From Azospirillum oleiclasticum (GTDB lineage Bacteria > Pseudomonadota > Alphaproteobacteria > Azospirillales > Azospirillaceae), in contig NZ_JABFFR010000003.1 of NCBI RefSeq assembly GCF_013423485.1, forward strand, positions 310,001 to 374,000: a stretch of 64,000 nucleotides of DNA. The letters are read 5' to 3'. The notes beneath the pieces are model-generated. The model made no database searches. It was given only the letters and a program-made list of their open reading frames with translations, and was not told the origin of the DNA. Positions 34,427-45,340 of this stretch are shown piece by piece (position 1 is the stretch's first letter; each line of letters opens with the position of its first letter). Position numbers and translations under genes: made by a program.

Positions 34427-36124
34427 TCAGACGCGGACCAAGTGGACCTCGGTGACCGGCTTCTTGCCATGCGACGCGTTGAAGCTCCGGCGCACGGCGA
34501 TGCGCGCGGCCTGCCGCACCTGCTCGTCGTCGAGCCGCGCCGCCTTGGGCAGCGCCGCCACCGCCTCGCGCACCGCGTCCACCACGTCGAGCAGCGCATC
34601 GTGCTCCTGCCGCTCGTCGAGCAGCCCCATGGTGGCGACCTGCGGCGCCGTGATCAGCTCGCCGCGCGCGTTGATCACCAGCGTGGCGACCGCCGCACCA
34701 TTGTGGATCATCCGGTTGCGCGATTTCAGCAGGCCACCGTCGAGCGGCACCAACCGCTTGCCGTCGAGCGCCAGCCGACCGGCGTGCACCTGCGCCACCA
34801 CCTTGGCCGGGCCGGGGACCAGACGCAGAAGCTCGCCGTTGGTGGGGACGATCCCCTGCCCCACCTGACAATCGGTCGCGATGCGCAGATGCGCCAGTTG
34901 ATGGCGCTGCTCGCCATGCACAGGGACGGCCACCTGCGGGCGGACCCATTGATAGAGCCGGACCAGCTCGTCCTGAGCGGGATGCCCCGACACGTGGATC
35001 GGCGCGTCGTCGGCCGTCACCACCTCGATGCCGCGCGCCACCAGCAGATTCTGTATGCGGCCGATCGCCCGCTCGTTTCCGGGGATCTCACGCGAGGAGA
35101 AGACGGCGACGTCGCCCCGCTCCAGCGTCACCTGCGGGTGATCGCCGGCGGCGATCCGGGCGAGCGCGGAGCGTGGTTCGCCCTGGCTGCCGGTGCAGAT
35201 CATCACCACCTCCCCGCGCGGAAGGTAGCCGACGTCATGCTCGGTGAGGAATTGCGGCACATCCGCCAAATAGCCGTTGGACCGCGCCGCCTCGTTGATC
35301 CGCCACAACGACCGCCCGACCAGCGCCACCCGCCGCCCATGCGCCGCCGCCGCCGCGGCGATGCTCTGCAGCCGCGCGACGTTGGTGGCGAAGCAGCTCA
35401 CCGCGATGCGGTTGCGGTAGCGGCCGAACAGGTCGGTCAGCCCCGCCAGGACCTCCGCCTCCGAGCCGGAGGTGCCGGGAACCATGGCGTTGGTGCTGTC
35501 GCACACCATGGCCGCCACGCCGGCATCGCCGATGGCGCGGAACTTCGCCTCGTCGGCCACATCGCCGAGCTGCGGATCCGGGTCGAGCTTCCAGTCACCC
35601 GTGTGGAGCACCGTCCCGGCCGTCGTGCGGATCGCCACCGAGCTCGGCTCGGGCACGGAGTGGGTGACCGAGACGAACTCGAGGTCGAAGGGCCCGACCT
35701 CGAATCGCCCGCCGATCGGCACCTCGTGGATCGGCACCCGTCCGCTCAACCCCCGCTCCACCAGCTTGGCGCGCAGCACCGACGCGGTGAAGGCGGTGCA
35801 ATAGACGGGGCAGTCGAGCTCCGGCCACAGATACTGGACCGCGCCCAGATGGTCCTCATGGGCGTGGGTCAGCACCAGCCCGACCAGATCCTCGCGCCGC
35901 TCGGCGATGAAGGACGGATCGGGCATGATCACGTCGAGCCCCGGCATGGTCTCGTCGGCGAACGAGATGCCGAGATCGATGATCAGCCATTTCCCCTTGT
36001 GACCGTAGAGGTTGAGGTTCATGCCGATCTCGCCCGAACCGCCGAGCGGGAGGAAATAGACGGCATCGTCCTCGAGCGCGAAGCCGTCGCCGGCACCCGG
36101 AAGACCGGAATCCATGTCGATCAT
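34427..36124 (-). CDS. rnj: ribonuclease J
   Basis: 565 residues. The metallo-beta-lactamase core has LTHAHEDHLGAVQYL and a further HTGDWKLD; the beta-CASP domain has VCDSTNAMVPGTSGSE; the end of the catalytic core has VPVHGEQRHQLAH. RNase J degrades and matures RNA with endonuclease and 5' exonuclease activity. Its ATG overlaps the coaX stop by 4 nt (ATGA). Its place between coaX and mce is typical for alphaproteobacteria. Confidence 0.93.
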   Translation of the reverse strand: MIDMDSGLPGAGDGFALEDDAVYFLPLGGSGEIGMNLNLYGHKGKWLIIDLGISFADETMPGLDVIMPDPSFIAERREDLVGLVLTHAHEDHLGAVQYLWPELDCPVYCTAFTASVLRAKLVERGLSGRVPIHEVPIGGRFEVGPFDLEFVSVTHSVPEPSSVAIRTTAGTVLHTGDWKLDPDPQLGDVADEAKFRAIGDAGVAAMVCDSTNAMVPGTSGSEAEVLAGLTDLFGRYRNRIAVSCFATNVARLQSIAAAAAAHGRRVALVGRSLWRINEAARSNGYLADVPQFLTEHDVGYLPRGEVVMICTGSQGEPRSALARIAAGDHPQVTLERGDVAVFSSREIPGNERAIGRIQNLLVARGIEVVTADDAPIHVSGHPAQDELVRLYQWVRPQVAVPVHGEQRHQLAHLRIATDCQVGQGIVPTNGELLRLVPGPAKVVAQVHAGRLALDGKRLVPLDGGLLKSRNRMIHNGAAVATLVINARGELITAPQVATMGLLDERQEHDALLDVVDAVREAVAALPKAARLDDEQVRQAARIAVRRSFNASHGKKPVTEVHLVRV

Positions 36125-36906
36125 TGAGCCACGTTTCGCTTGTACACGAGCAGGAGCCCGCGAGTGGTGAGTTCGTTGTCGACGTGATGGACCATGCCGG
36201 ACGCCTCGGCGAAGGCGCGCCCCAGCCCGCCGGTGACGATCACCGTCACCACCGGGTCGCCGGTCGGCGACAGCTCCGCCTTGATGCGCCCCAGCAGCCC
36301 TTCGATCATGCTGGTGTAGCCCCAGAACATGCCGGACTGCATCGCCCCGACCGTGCCCTTCCCGATGACTTGCGGCGGGCGCACGATGTCCACCTTCGGA
36401 AGCTGCGCCGCCACGCGGTGCAACGCGTCGAGCGCGAGGTTGGGTCCCGGCGCGATCACCCCGCCGGCAAAATTTCCGTTCGAATCCACCACGTCGAAGG
36501 TGGTGCCGGTGCCGATATCCACGACGATCAGAGGCGCCGGATAGCGGGCCCGGGCGGCGATGGCGTTGACCAGCCGGTCGGCCCCCGCCTCGCGCGGGTT
36601 GTCGAGCAGGATGCCGATGCCGAGATCGACCGCCGGGTCACCGATGCGCATCGGCTCGCAGCCGAAATGGTCGGTGCACAGCCGCACGAGGTTGAAGGTG
36701 GCGGCCGGCACCACGCTGGACAGGATCGCCGCGTGGATGTTCACCGCCTTCAGGCCCTTCATCGCCATCAGCGCGAGAAGCCACACCGCGTACTCGTCGG
36801 AGGTCCGCCGGCTGTCGGTCGAGATCCGCCACTGGCCGCGCTTCGCGTCGCCATCGAACACGGCGAAGACCACGTTGGTGTTGCCGGCATCGATCGCAAG
36901 CAGCAT
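36121..36906 (-). CDS. coaX: type III pantothenate kinase
   Basis: 261 residues. The opening MLLAIDAGNTNVVFAVFDG supplies the first phosphate-binding motif of the ASKHA fold. GADRLVNAIAARARYPAPLIVVDIGTGTTFDVVDSNGNFAGGVIAPG is the diagnostic central block. It phosphorylates pantothenate in the first step of coenzyme A synthesis. ATG 36906 gives the canonical N-terminus and lies 1 nt from the birA stop. Confidence 0.93.
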   Translation of the reverse strand: MLLAIDAGNTNVVFAVFDGDAKRGQWRISTDSRRTSDEYAVWLLALMAMKGLKAVNIHAAILSSVVPAATFNLVRLCTDHFGCEPMRIGDPAVDLGIGILLDNPREAGADRLVNAIAARARYPAPLIVVDIGTGTTFDVVDSNGNFAGGVIAPGPNLALDALHRVAAQLPKVDIVRPPQVIGKGTVGAMQSGMFWGYTSMIEGLLGRIKAELSPTGDPVVTVIVTGGLGRAFAEASGMVHHVDNELTTRGLLLVYKRNVAQ

Positions 36907-36907
36907 G

Positions 36908-37714
36908 TCAGCCCTCCGCCGGGGACGCCGGCGCACTTCCGAAGAACACGTCGCCGGCGGCGATCCTGCGCCGTCCGGTCCCGTCCTCCGGATCAAGCAA
37001 CAGAACGCCGTCCATGTCCAGATCGGCGAAAACGCCGCGCACCGCCTCCCGCGCCAGCCGCACCGTCACCGGACCGCCGAGCCCCACGGCCCGCGCCAGC
37101 CAAGCGTCGCGGATCGCCGGGAACCCGCCCCCGGCCCACAGCCCGTACCAGTGGGCGAGGCAGGCGGCGTAGACCTCCAGCGCGACCGTGAGCGGCACGT
37201 CCTCCGCCCCCTCGCTCGCCAGCGACGTGGCGGCATACTCGGCAAGGTCCGGATGGTGCCGCACGTTGATGCCAACGCCGAGCACCAGCCAATCCACCGC
37301 GCCGTCTGCCCCCGGCTCGGACTCGAGCAGGATGCCGGACAGCTTGCGCCCGCGCACCAGCACATCGTTCGGCCATTTGCAGCCGACTCCGCTGCCCGCC
37401 GGCAGCAGCCGCTCCGCCATGTCGGCGACCGCGAGCGCCGCTACGAACGACAGCTGCGCCGTCTCGGCCGGTGACCGGCGCGGGCGCAGTATGGTGGAGC
37501 TGTAGAGATTGCCTTCGGGCGAGGACCAGGCCCGGCCACGCCGGCCGCGCCCGGATTCCTGCCGCAGCGCCCACACGACCGTTCCCTCCGCAGCGCCCTG
37601 GCGGGCGAGCTGCTTGGCCTCGTCGTTGGTGCTGCCGACCCTTTGGAACCCGACGACACGGAACCCCGGAGGCAGGCGGAGCCCGTCCGCCTCCGACAGG
37701 GTTCCGTCCGTCAT
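36908..37714 (-). CDS. birA: biotin-[acetyl-CoA-carboxylase] ligase
   Basis: 268 residues. The ligase signature is [21 protein letters not shown] and the catalytic Lys lies in CKWPNDVLV. No N-terminal helix-turn-helix is present, so it is a monofunctional ligase without repressor activity. It transfers biotin to carboxylases such as AccB. Its ATG overlaps the nuoN stop by 4 nt, which couples it to complex I genes. Confidence 0.92.
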   Translation of the reverse strand: MTDGTLSEADGLRLPPGFRVVGFQRVGSTNDEAKQLARQGAAEGTVVWALRQESGRGRRGRAWSSPEGNLYSSTILRPRRSPAETAQLSFVAALAVADMAERLLPAGSGVGCKWPNDVLVRGRKLSGILLESEPGADGAVDWLVLGVGINVRHHPDLAEYAATSLASEGAEDVPLTVALEVYAACLAHWYGLWAGGGFPAIRDAWLARAVGLGGPVTVRLAREAVRGVFADLDMDGVLLLDPEDGTGRRRIAAGDVFFGSAPASPAEG

Positions 37715-39159
37715 CCGGCGAACAGCGCGGCCGCCGCGGCCGCTGCGCTGTTCAGGATCGGGGCCGGAGCCACGAAGAACAGCAACGTCACCAGGCTGGT
37801 GGCGACGAGGATGCCGGTCATCCCGTCGTCGTTCACCTTGTCCATCGTCTCCACCGGCTCATCGAAATACATGATCTTGATGATGCGCAGGTAGTAGTAG
37901 GCGCCCACCACGCTGGTCAGCACGCCGATGACGGCCAGCGTGTAGAGATGCGCCTCGACCGCCGCCAGGAAGACGTAGAGCTTGCTGAAGAAGCCCGCCA
38001 TCGGCGGGATGCCGGCCATGGAGAACATGAAGATCGCCATGGCGGCGGCCAACATCGGGTTGGTGCGCGACAGGCCGGCGAGGTCCTTGATGTCCTCGAC
38101 CATGCGGCCGTTCTGCTTCATGCACAGGATCACCGCGAAGGTGCCGACGTTCATGAACAGGTAGATCGCCATGTAGATCAGCACGCCGCGCACGCCTTCC
38201 TGCGTGCCGGCGGCCAGCCCGACCAGCGCGTACCCGATGTGGCCGATCGAGCTGTAGGCCATCAGGCGCTTGATGTTGTTCTGGGTGATCGCGGCGAACG
38301 ACCCCAACGCCATCGACAGGATCGACGTCACAATGATGATCTGCTGCCACTGCCCGACGAGGTCGCCGAACGGCTCGATCAGCAGGCGGGTGAACAGCGC
38401 GATCGCGGCGATCTTCGGCGCCACCGCGAAGAAGGCGGTCACCGGGGTCGGGGCACCCTCGTAGACGTCCGGCGTCCACATGTGGAACGGCACGGCCGAG
38501 ATCTTGAAGGCCAAACCGGCCGCCACGAAGACGAGCCCGATGATCACGCCCGCCGACGGGTGCGTGCCGCCGGCGAACAGCGCCGCGATCTTGTCGAACG
38601 CCGTGGTGCCGGCGAAGCCGTAGACCAGCGACGCGCCGTAGAGCAGCAGGCAGGACGACAGGGCGCCGAGCACGAAATACTTCAGCCCTGCCTCCGACGA
38701 GCGCGCGCTGTCACGGCGGAAGGCGGCGATCACGTAGAGCGCCAGGCTCTGCGTCTCCAGACCGACATAGAGCGAGATGAGGTCGTTGGCCGAGATCATC
38801 ATCAGCATGCCCAGCGTCGCGAAGAGCATGAGGACCGGGAACTCGAACCGGTCCATCTTCTCGCGCTGGATGTAGCCGATCGACAAGATGACCGACAGCG
38901 CCGCCGCCACCAGCACCAGCACCTTCATGAAGACGCCGAAGGCATCCATCACGAACAGCCCGTTGAAGGTGACCACGCGCCCGGTGCCGTAGCCCATCGA
39001 CAGGACCGCGGCGAACAGCATCGCCAGCACCGTCATGTAGGCGACGGCCTTGGTGGAGTTCTCGCCGCGGAACACGCCGATCATCAGCAGCGCCATGCCG
39101 GCGCAGGCGAGGAACAGTTCCGGCAGCGCCGGCCAGAGGTCGGGAAAGGGAGCCATCAT
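37711..39159 (-). CDS. nuoN: NADH-quinone oxidoreductase subunit N
   Basis: 482 residues with ~14 transmembrane segments of the antiporter-like fold. The proton-channel region [26 protein letters not shown] holds the conserved Lys and the MWTPDVY motif. It forms part of the membrane arm of complex I. It is the last nuo gene and starts 9 nt after nuoM. Confidence 0.95.
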   Translation of the reverse strand: MMAPFPDLWPALPELFLACAGMALLMIGVFRGENSTKAVAYMTVLAMLFAAVLSMGYGTGRVVTFNGLFVMDAFGVFMKVLVLVAAALSVILSIGYIQREKMDRFEFPVLMLFATLGMLMMISANDLISLYVGLETQSLALYVIAAFRRDSARSSEAGLKYFVLGALSSCLLLYGASLVYGFAGTTAFDKIAALFAGGTHPSAGVIIGLVFVAAGLAFKISAVPFHMWTPDVYEGAPTPVTAFFAVAPKIAAIALFTRLLIEPFGDLVGQWQQIIIVTSILSMALGSFAAITQNNIKRLMAYSSIGHIGYALVGLAAGTQEGVRGVLIYMAIYLFMNVGTFAVILCMKQNGRMVEDIKDLAGLSRTNPMLAAAMAIFMFSMAGIPPMAGFFSKLYVFLAAVEAHLYTLAVIGVLTSVVGAYYYLRIIKIMYFDEPVETMDKVNDDGMTGILVATSLVTLLFFVAPAPILNSAAAAAAALFAG

Positions 39160-39168
39160 GATCGCACC

Positions 39169-40689
39169 TCAGCGCGCGGCGACGGAGACGGAACTGGCCG
39201 CGGCGGCCAGCTTGGACTGGTAGGTCTGGATGAGCTGGGCGGTCGAGGCTTCCGTGACCTTGAGGAAGCTGGTCGGGTAGATGCCCATCCACAGCACCAC
39301 GATGATGAGCGGGACGAACACCGCGATCTCGCGGCCGTTCATCTCGAACATGTGATGCTTCACATCCTCCTTGGTCAGCTTGCCGTACACGATGCGGCGG
39401 TACAGCCACAGCGCGTAGGCGGCACCCAGGATCATGCCGGTGGCGGCCAGCATCGCCACCCAGGTGTTGTCGCGGAAGGCACCCAGCAGCACCAGGAATT
39501 CACCCACGAAGCCCGAGGTGCCCGGCAGACCCACCGACGCCATCGTCATGAACAGGAAGACCACGGCGTATTTCGGCATGCGGTGGACGAGGCCGCCGTA
39601 ACGCGCGATCTCGCGGGTGTGCAGCCGGTCGTAGACGACGCCGACGCACAGGAAGAGCGCACCCGACACGATGCCGTGCGACAGCATCTGGAAGATCGAG
39701 CCCTGGATGCCCTGCTCGTTCAGCGCGAACATGCCGATGGTGACGAAGCCCATATGCGCCACCGACGAATAGGCGATCAGCTTCTTCATGTCCTCCTGCG
39801 CCAGCGCCACCAGCGAGGTGTAGATCACCGCGATGACGCTGAGCGTGTAGACCAGCGGGGTGAAGAACTCCGTCGCCTCGGGAAGCATCGGGATGTTGAA
39901 GCGCAGGAAGCCGTAACCGCCCATCTTCAGCAGCACGCCGGCCAGGATGACCGAGCCGGCCGTCGGCGCCTCGACGTGGGCGTCGGGCAGCCAGGTATGC
40001 ACCGGCCACATCGGCACCTTCACGGCGAAGGACGCGAAGAAGGCCAGCCACAGCCAGATCTGCATGTTGCGCGGGAAGGCGGTGGCGGTGATCGTCGGGA
40101 TGTCGGTGGTGCCGGCCTGGAAATACATGACCAGGATGGCGATCAGCATCAGCACCGAGCCGAGCAGCGTGTACAGGAAGAACTTGAACGCCGCGTAAAC
40201 CCGCCGCGGTCCGCCCCACACCCCGATGATCAGGAACATCGGGATCAGCACGCCTTCGAAGAACATGTAGAAGAGGACGAAGTCGAGCGAGCAGAACATG
40301 CCGATCATCAAGGTCTCGAGGACCAGGAAGGCGATCATGTACTCCTTGACGCGGGTCTGCACCGACTCCCAGCTCGCCAGGATGCACAGCGGCATGAGGA
40401 AGGTGGAGAGGATGACGAACAGCACCGAGATGCCGTCGACCCCCATGTGGTACGTGATGTTGAAGTCAGGGATCCACTCCCGCCTCTCCACCATCTGGTA
40501 GGCAGGGTTGGCCGGATCGAAGTTGATCCAGATGAAGAGCGACAGGACGAAGGTGATGATCGTCGTCCACAGGGCGACGTAGCGCGCGTTGCGGGCCACA
40601 TCCTCCTGCGTTCCGCGCACGAAGAAGATCGCGACGGCACCGACCAGCGGAAGGAAGGTCGTGAACGTCAGAAGCGGCCAGTTCGCCAT
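39169..40689 (-). CDS. nuoM: NADH-quinone oxidoreductase subunit M
   Basis: 506 residues with ~14 transmembrane segments. Diagnostic blocks are [56 protein letters not shown] and the [13 protein letters not shown] segment. It is an antiporter-like proton-pumping subunit of complex I. A 22-nt gap follows nuoL. Confidence 0.95.
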   Translation of the reverse strand: MANWPLLTFTTFLPLVGAVAIFFVRGTQEDVARNARYVALWTTIITFVLSLFIWINFDPANPAYQMVERREWIPDFNITYHMGVDGISVLFVILSTFLMPLCILASWESVQTRVKEYMIAFLVLETLMIGMFCSLDFVLFYMFFEGVLIPMFLIIGVWGGPRRVYAAFKFFLYTLLGSVLMLIAILVMYFQAGTTDIPTITATAFPRNMQIWLWLAFFASFAVKVPMWPVHTWLPDAHVEAPTAGSVILAGVLLKMGGYGFLRFNIPMLPEATEFFTPLVYTLSVIAVIYTSLVALAQEDMKKLIAYSSVAHMGFVTIGMFALNEQGIQGSIFQMLSHGIVSGALFLCVGVVYDRLHTREIARYGGLVHRMPKYAVVFLFMTMASVGLPGTSGFVGEFLVLLGAFRDNTWVAMLAATGMILGAAYALWLYRRIVYGKLTKEDVKHHMFEMNGREIAVFVPLIIVVLWMGIYPTSFLKVTEASTAQLIQTYQSKLAAAASSVSVAAR

Positions 40690-40711
40690 TGTTGTTGTTC
40701 CCCCGTTCCGC

Positions 40712-42721
40712 TCAGCCGAACATCGAGAGCCAGACGACCAGCGCCACGACCCCGATCACCATGGCGAACGCATAATGGTAGACATACCCCGACTGCAGCC
40801 GGCTGGCCCGAGCCGCCACATCCTGCGTGGCCGCCGCGATGCCGTCCGGACCGACCCCGTCGATCACCGCACCGTCGCCCGCCTTCCACAGCCCGTAGCC
40901 GAGCCAGCGTGCGGGCTTCACGAACAGCGTGTCGTACAGCTCGTCGAAGTACCACTTGTTGTACAGGAACTGGTGTGCGCCCTTCGCCGCGTTGGCGATC
41001 CGCCCCGGCAACCCGGGCATCATGATGTACAGCACATAGGCGAGCGCGATGCCGACCAGACCGACGATCAGCGGCAGCATGGGCACCCAGCCCGGCACAT
41101 GGTGGGCGGCTTCCAGCGTGTCGTTCTCGTGCAGGACCTTGATGGCGGCGCCCCAGAAATGCTCCCGACCCTCGCCGACGAAGGAATGGTTGAACAGCAT
41201 GCCGGCGAACACCGCGCCGACCGCCAGCACCGCCAGCGGCACCGTCATGATCAGCGGGGATTCGTGGACATGCGCCATCACCCGCTCATTGGCCCGCGGC
41301 TTGCCGTGGAAGGCCATGAACAGCAGGCGCCAGGAGTAGAAGGCGGTCAGGAAGGCCGCGGCGATGCCCAGCCAGAAGACGAAGGTGCCGTGCGCGCTGT
41401 GGTCGGCGAAGGCAGCCTCCAGCACGATGTCCTTCGAGTAGAAGCCGGCGAAGACCGGGATGCCGGCCAGCGCCAGGCTGCCGATCCACATCAGCGCGTA
41501 GGTCACCGGGATCAGGCGCCAGATGCCGCCCATGTTCCGCATGTCCTGCTCGTCCGACATGGCGTGGATCACCGACCCGGCGCCGAGGAACAGCAGCGCC
41601 TTGAAGAAGGCGTGCGTGAACAGGTGGAACATGGCGGCGCCGTAGGCCGACACCCCGGCCGCGAAGAACATATAGCCGAGCTGGCTCATGGTCGAGTAGG
41701 CGATCACCCGCTTGATGTCGAACTGCGTGAAGCCGATCGTAGCCGCGACGATCGCCGTCAGACCGCCGACGATGGTGACCACCGCCAGCGCGTCCGGGGC
41801 GTATTCGAACACCGGCGACAGGCGGCAGATCATGAACACGCCCGCCGTCACCATGGTCGCCGCATGGATCAGCGCCGACACCGGGGTCGGGCCTTCCATC
41901 GCGTCCGGCAGCCAGGTGTGCAGGCCGAGCTGCGCCGACTTGCCCATGGCGCCGATGAAGAGCAGCAGGCAGGCGCAGGTCAGCGCGTCGAACTGCCAGG
42001 ACAGGAAGGTGATCTTCTGGCCCACCAACTCCGGAGCCTTGGCGAAGATCGTGTCGAACTCCACCGAGCCGACCAGCACGAAGAGGGCGAAGATGCCGAG
42101 CACGAAGCCGAAGTCGCCGACGCGGTTGACGATGAAGGCCTTCATCGCCGCGTTGTTGGCGCTCGGCTTGTCGTACCAGAAATTGATCAGCAGGTAGGAG
42201 GCGAGACCCACGCCCTCCCAGCCGAAGAAGAGCTGCACGAGATTGTCGGCCGTCACCAGCATCAGCATGCAGAAGGTGAACAGCGACAGGTAGGCCATGA
42301 AGCGCGGCTTGTTCGGGTCATGGCTCATGTAGCCGACCGAATAGACGTGCACCATCGCCGACACGGTGTTCACCACCACCAGCATGACGGCGGTGAGCTG
42401 ATCGACGCGCAACGCCCAGGACACCTCCAGCGCGCCGCTGTCCATCCAGGTGAACAGCTGCACGGTGCGGGGGCCGCCGTGGCCGGTGACCTGGAAGAAC
42501 AGGATCCAGGACAGTACAGCGCAGACCAGCAGCGCGCCGCAGGTGACGAACTGCGCCGCCCGGTCGCGCCAGTCCGGCCCGTGATGGCCGTGGCCGCCGT
42601 GTGAATCGTGACCGTGGTCGTGACCATGGCCGTGGTGGGCGTCCGGCGATCCGGCGAAGAGGGCGATGGACCCCGCGACCAGGAACGCCAGGAGCGGAAG
42701 GAATACGACGAGCACTTCCAT
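40712..42721 (-). CDS. nuoL: NADH-quinone oxidoreductase subunit L
   Basis: 669 residues with ~16 segments. The core [38 protein letters not shown] is diagnostic. A His/Gly/Asp-rich loop ([19 protein letters not shown]) lies near residue 30, a possible metal-binding or spacer insert absent from many homologues. NuoL is the distal pumping subunit with the long lateral helix of the membrane arm. Confidence 0.95.
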   Translation of the reverse strand: MEVLVVFLPLLAFLVAGSIALFAGSPDAHHGHGHDHGHDSHGGHGHHGPDWRDRAAQFVTCGALLVCAVLSWILFFQVTGHGGPRTVQLFTWMDSGALEVSWALRVDQLTAVMLVVVNTVSAMVHVYSVGYMSHDPNKPRFMAYLSLFTFCMLMLVTADNLVQLFFGWEGVGLASYLLINFWYDKPSANNAAMKAFIVNRVGDFGFVLGIFALFVLVGSVEFDTIFAKAPELVGQKITFLSWQFDALTCACLLLFIGAMGKSAQLGLHTWLPDAMEGPTPVSALIHAATMVTAGVFMICRLSPVFEYAPDALAVVTIVGGLTAIVAATIGFTQFDIKRVIAYSTMSQLGYMFFAAGVSAYGAAMFHLFTHAFFKALLFLGAGSVIHAMSDEQDMRNMGGIWRLIPVTYALMWIGSLALAGIPVFAGFYSKDIVLEAAFADHSAHGTFVFWLGIAAAFLTAFYSWRLLFMAFHGKPRANERVMAHVHESPLIMTVPLAVLAVGAVFAGMLFNHSFVGEGREHFWGAAIKVLHENDTLEAAHHVPGWVPMLPLIVGLVGIALAYVLYIMMPGLPGRIANAAKGAHQFLYNKWYFDELYDTLFVKPARWLGYGLWKAGDGAVIDGVGPDGIAAATQDVAARASRLQSGYVYHYAFAMVIGVVALVVWLSMFG

Positions 42722-42731
42722 GGCGGCGGCC

Positions 42732-43040
42732 TCAGCCCTTCATCATGTTGATGTCTTCGACTCGGATCGAGCCGCGGTTGCGGAAGTAGACCACGAGGAT
42801 CGCGAGTCCGATCGCCGCCTCGGCCGCCGCCACGGTCAGGATGATCATGGCGAAGATCTGACCGACGAGGTCGTTCAGGTGCACCGAGAAGGCGATGAGG
42901 TTGAGGTTCACCGCCAGCAGCATCATCTCCACCGACATCAGGATGATGATGACGTTCTTGCGGTTCAGGAAGATGCCGAAGATTCCCAGCGTGAACAGGA
43001 TCGCCGCGACGGTCAGGTAATGCCCAAGCCCGATAGCCAT
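42732..43040 (-). CDS. nuoK: NADH-quinone oxidoreductase subunit K
   Basis: 102 residues with three transmembrane segments. The conserved buried Glu residues lie in [17 protein letters not shown] and [13 protein letters not shown]. NuoK forms part of the proton channel at the junction of the complex I membrane arm. It follows nuoJ by 2 nt. Confidence 0.95.
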   Translation of the reverse strand: MAIGLGHYLTVAAILFTLGIFGIFLNRKNVIIILMSVEMMLLAVNLNLIAFSVHLNDLVGQIFAMIILTVAAAEAAIGLAILVVYFRNRGSIRVEDINMMKG

Positions 43041-43042
43041 GA

Positions 43043-43657
43043 TCAGACGCCCCCCCCGGTCGGGACCTTGCGGATGACGACCACCTCCTCGCGGCGGCGG
43101 GCGAGCTGCGCGCCGACATTCTGCTTCCGCACGCCCTCGCGCGACCGCAGGGTCAGCACGATGGCGCCGATCATCGCGATCAACAGCACGATGCCGCTGG
43201 CCTGGAAGAGGTAGACGTAGTGGGTGTAGAGCAGCTGCCCCAGCGCCTCGGTGTTGGTCGCCTGGTCCAGCGGCGGCATCGGCGCGCCGGCGGCCTGCGG
43301 GGCGGCCGGTGCGGTCACCCAGGCGCCGAGCACGACGGCCAACTCCACCAGCAGGATCAGCCCGATCAGCGCGCCGAAGGGCAGATACTGCAGGAAGCCG
43401 CTGCGCAGCTCCTTGAAGTTGATGTCGAGCATCATCACGACGAAGAGGAACAGCACGGCCACGGCGCCCACATAGACGATGACCAGGATCATCGCCAGGA
43501 ACTCCGCCCCCATCAGCACCGCCAGGCCGGCGGCCTGGAAGAAGGCGAGGATGAGGAAGAGCACCGAGTGGACCGGGTTCCGCGCCGAGATGACCATCAC
43601 GCCGGAGGCCACGAGGATGGCGGAGAAGACGTAAAAGGCTATGGTTTGCACAATCAT
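43043..43657 (-). CDS. nuoJ: NADH-quinone oxidoreductase subunit J
   Basis: 204 residues with five transmembrane segments. The diagnostic segment is [26 protein letters not shown], which contains the pi-bulge helix of NuoJ. ATG 43657 is used; longer in-frame sequence upstream is not family-like. A 127-nt gap separates it from nuoI, the largest gap inside the operon. Confidence 0.93.
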   Translation of the reverse strand: MIVQTIAFYVFSAILVASGVMVISARNPVHSVLFLILAFFQAAGLAVLMGAEFLAMILVIVYVGAVAVLFLFVVMMLDINFKELRSGFLQYLPFGALIGLILLVELAVVLGAWVTAPAAPQAAGAPMPPLDQATNTEALGQLLYTHYVYLFQASGIVLLIAMIGAIVLTLRSREGVRKQNVGAQLARRREEVVVIRKVPTGGGV

Positions 43658-43722
43658 GGAGTTCCCCGCCTCCGGAGTCGAGGGTCGGTGTGATCCGTCC
43701 GTTCCGGGCTTCTTGTCCAGGG

Positions 43723-43736
43723 GTCCCGATCGGGAC
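43723..43736. repeat. 14-bp perfect palindrome in the nuoJ-nuoI gap
   Basis: GTCCCGATCGGGAC is self-complementary and lies in the only large gap within the nuo operon. It could be a processing site or a regulator-binding site. No other copies were noticed in the window. Confidence 0.5.
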
Positions 43737-43784
43737 GGCGCGGCTCGGAACGCCCCGCCCCAGACCCCACTGCGGCTGCGACTA

Positions 43785-44273
43785 TTAGCGGTAGGGTGCT
43801 TCGGCCGCAAGGTTCGCGGCGAGCTGGGCTTCCCAGCGGTCGCCGTTCGCCAGCAGCTTCTGCTTGTTGTAGAAGAGCTCCTCGCGGGTCTCCGTGGAGA
43901 ACTCGAAGTTCGGCCCCTCGACGATCGCATCCACCGGGCAGGCCTCCTGGCACAGGCCGCAATAGATGCATTTCGTCATGTCGATGTCGTAGCGCGTGGT
44001 GCGCCGGCTGTAGTCGTCGCGCGGCTCGGCCTCGATGGTGATGGCCAGCGCGGGACAGACCGCCTCGCACAGCTTGCACGCGATGCAGCGCTCTTCCCCG
44101 TTCGGGTAACGGCGCAACGCATGCTCGCCGCGGAAGCGGGCGCTGATCGGCCCCTTCTCGAAGGGGTAGTTCAGCGTCACCTTCGGCTTGAACATGTAGC
44201 GCAGGGTCAGCCCCAGCCCCGTGACCAGCTCGGTCAGGAACAGGCTGCGCGCCGCACGGTCGAGGAACGCCAT
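43785..44273 (-). CDS. nuoI: NADH-quinone oxidoreductase subunit I
   Basis: 162 residues with two [4Fe-4S] ferredoxin motifs, [12 protein letters not shown] and [12 protein letters not shown], each of CxxCxxCxxxCP form. These clusters (N6a, N6b) carry electrons towards the quinone site in complex I. A single N-terminal amphipathic segment contacts the membrane arm. Confidence 0.95.
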   Translation of the reverse strand: MAFLDRAARSLFLTELVTGLGLTLRYMFKPKVTLNYPFEKGPISARFRGEHALRRYPNGEERCIACKLCEAVCPALAITIEAEPRDDYSRRTTRYDIDMTKCIYCGLCQEACPVDAIVEGPNFEFSTETREELFYNKQKLLANGDRWEAQLAANLAAEAPYR

Positions 44274-44329
44274 GGCCTCAGTCTCCTTCGCACCAGGGAC
44301 GGGCGGACCCGCCCCCGCATTCGTTCACG

Positions 44330-45340
44330 TCACTTCGGCAGCCAGCCGAAGGTCACCAGGACGCCGGCGGTCAGCACGACCCACAGCAGCGAGAAGGGCA
44401 GGAACACCTTCCAGCCCAACCGCATCAGCTGGTCGTAGCGGAAGCGCGGCATGGTGGCGCGGACCCAGATGAAGACGAACAGGCAGAACACGATCTTCAG
44501 CGCGAACCAGATCGGCCCGGGGATCCAGGTGAAGGGCACCATGTTCAGCGGCGGCAGCCAGCCGCCCAGGAACAGGATGCTGGTCATCGCGCTCATCAGG
44601 ATCATGTTGGCGTATTCGCCGAGGAAGAACAGCGCGTAGGGGAACGAGCCGTACTCCACCATGAAGCCGGCGACCAGCTCCGACTCGCCTTCCGGCAGGT
44701 CGAAGGGCGCGCGGTTCGTCTCGGCCAAGGCCGAGATGAAGAAGATGACGAACATCGGCAGCAGCGGCACCGCGAACCACACCGTGGTCTGCGCCCGCAC
44801 GATATCGCTGATGTTCAGCGAGCCGACGCACAGCAGCACCGTGATGATCACGAGGCCGATGGACACCTCGTAGCTGACCATCTGCGCCGCCGACCGCAGC
44901 CCGCCGAGGAAGGCGTAGCGCGAGTTCGACGCCCATCCCGCCATGATGATGCCGTAGACGCCCAGCGAGGAGATGGCGAACAGGTAGAGGATGCCGACGT
45001 TGATGTTGGCCAGCACCACGCCTTCCGCGAAGGGGATCACCGCCCAGGCGACCAGCGCCAGGAAGAAGGTGAGCATCGGCGCCACGTAGAAGACCACGCG
45101 GTTGGCGCCCGACGGAAGGATGTGCTCCTTCGCCAGCAGCTTCAGACCGTCCGCCATCGGCTGCAGCAGGCCGAAGGGGCCGACCAGCATCGGCCCCTGG
45201 CGGAGCTGCATGGCGCCCATGACCTTGCGCTCGGCATAGGTCAGATAGGCCACGCCGACGAGCAGCGGCACCACGATCGCCAGGATCTGGAGGACGATGA
45301 TGATCAGCGGCAGCAGGAAGCCGCTCCAGAAATCAGCCAT
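44330..45340 (-). CDS. nuoH: NADH-quinone oxidoreductase subunit H
   Basis: 336 residues with eight transmembrane segments. [38 protein letters not shown] and [25 protein letters not shown] are the two NuoH signatures that line the quinone channel. It overlaps the end of nuoG by 8 nt. Confidence 0.95.
   Translation of the reverse strand: MADFWSGFLLPLIIIVLQILAIVVPLLVGVAYLTYAERKVMGAMQLRQGPMLVGPFGLLQPMADGLKLLAKEHILPSGANRVVFYVAPMLTFFLALVAWAVIPFAEGVVLANINVGILYLFAISSLGVYGIIMAGWASNSRYAFLGGLRSAAQMVSYEVSIGLVIITVLLCVGSLNISDIVRAQTTVWFAVPLLPMFVIFFISALAETNRAPFDLPEGESELVAGFMVEYGSFPYALFFLGEYANMILMSAMTSILFLGGWLPPLNMVPFTWIPGPIWFALKIVFCLFVFIWVRATMPRFRYDQLMRLGWKVFLPFSLLWVVLTAGVLVTFGWLPK

Noticed and set aside
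37471-41025. Long plus-strand open frame opposite nuoN and nuoM
   Set aside because: The translation is dominated by His, Asp, Arg and Gln and matches no protein pattern. The minus strand encodes complex I subunits.
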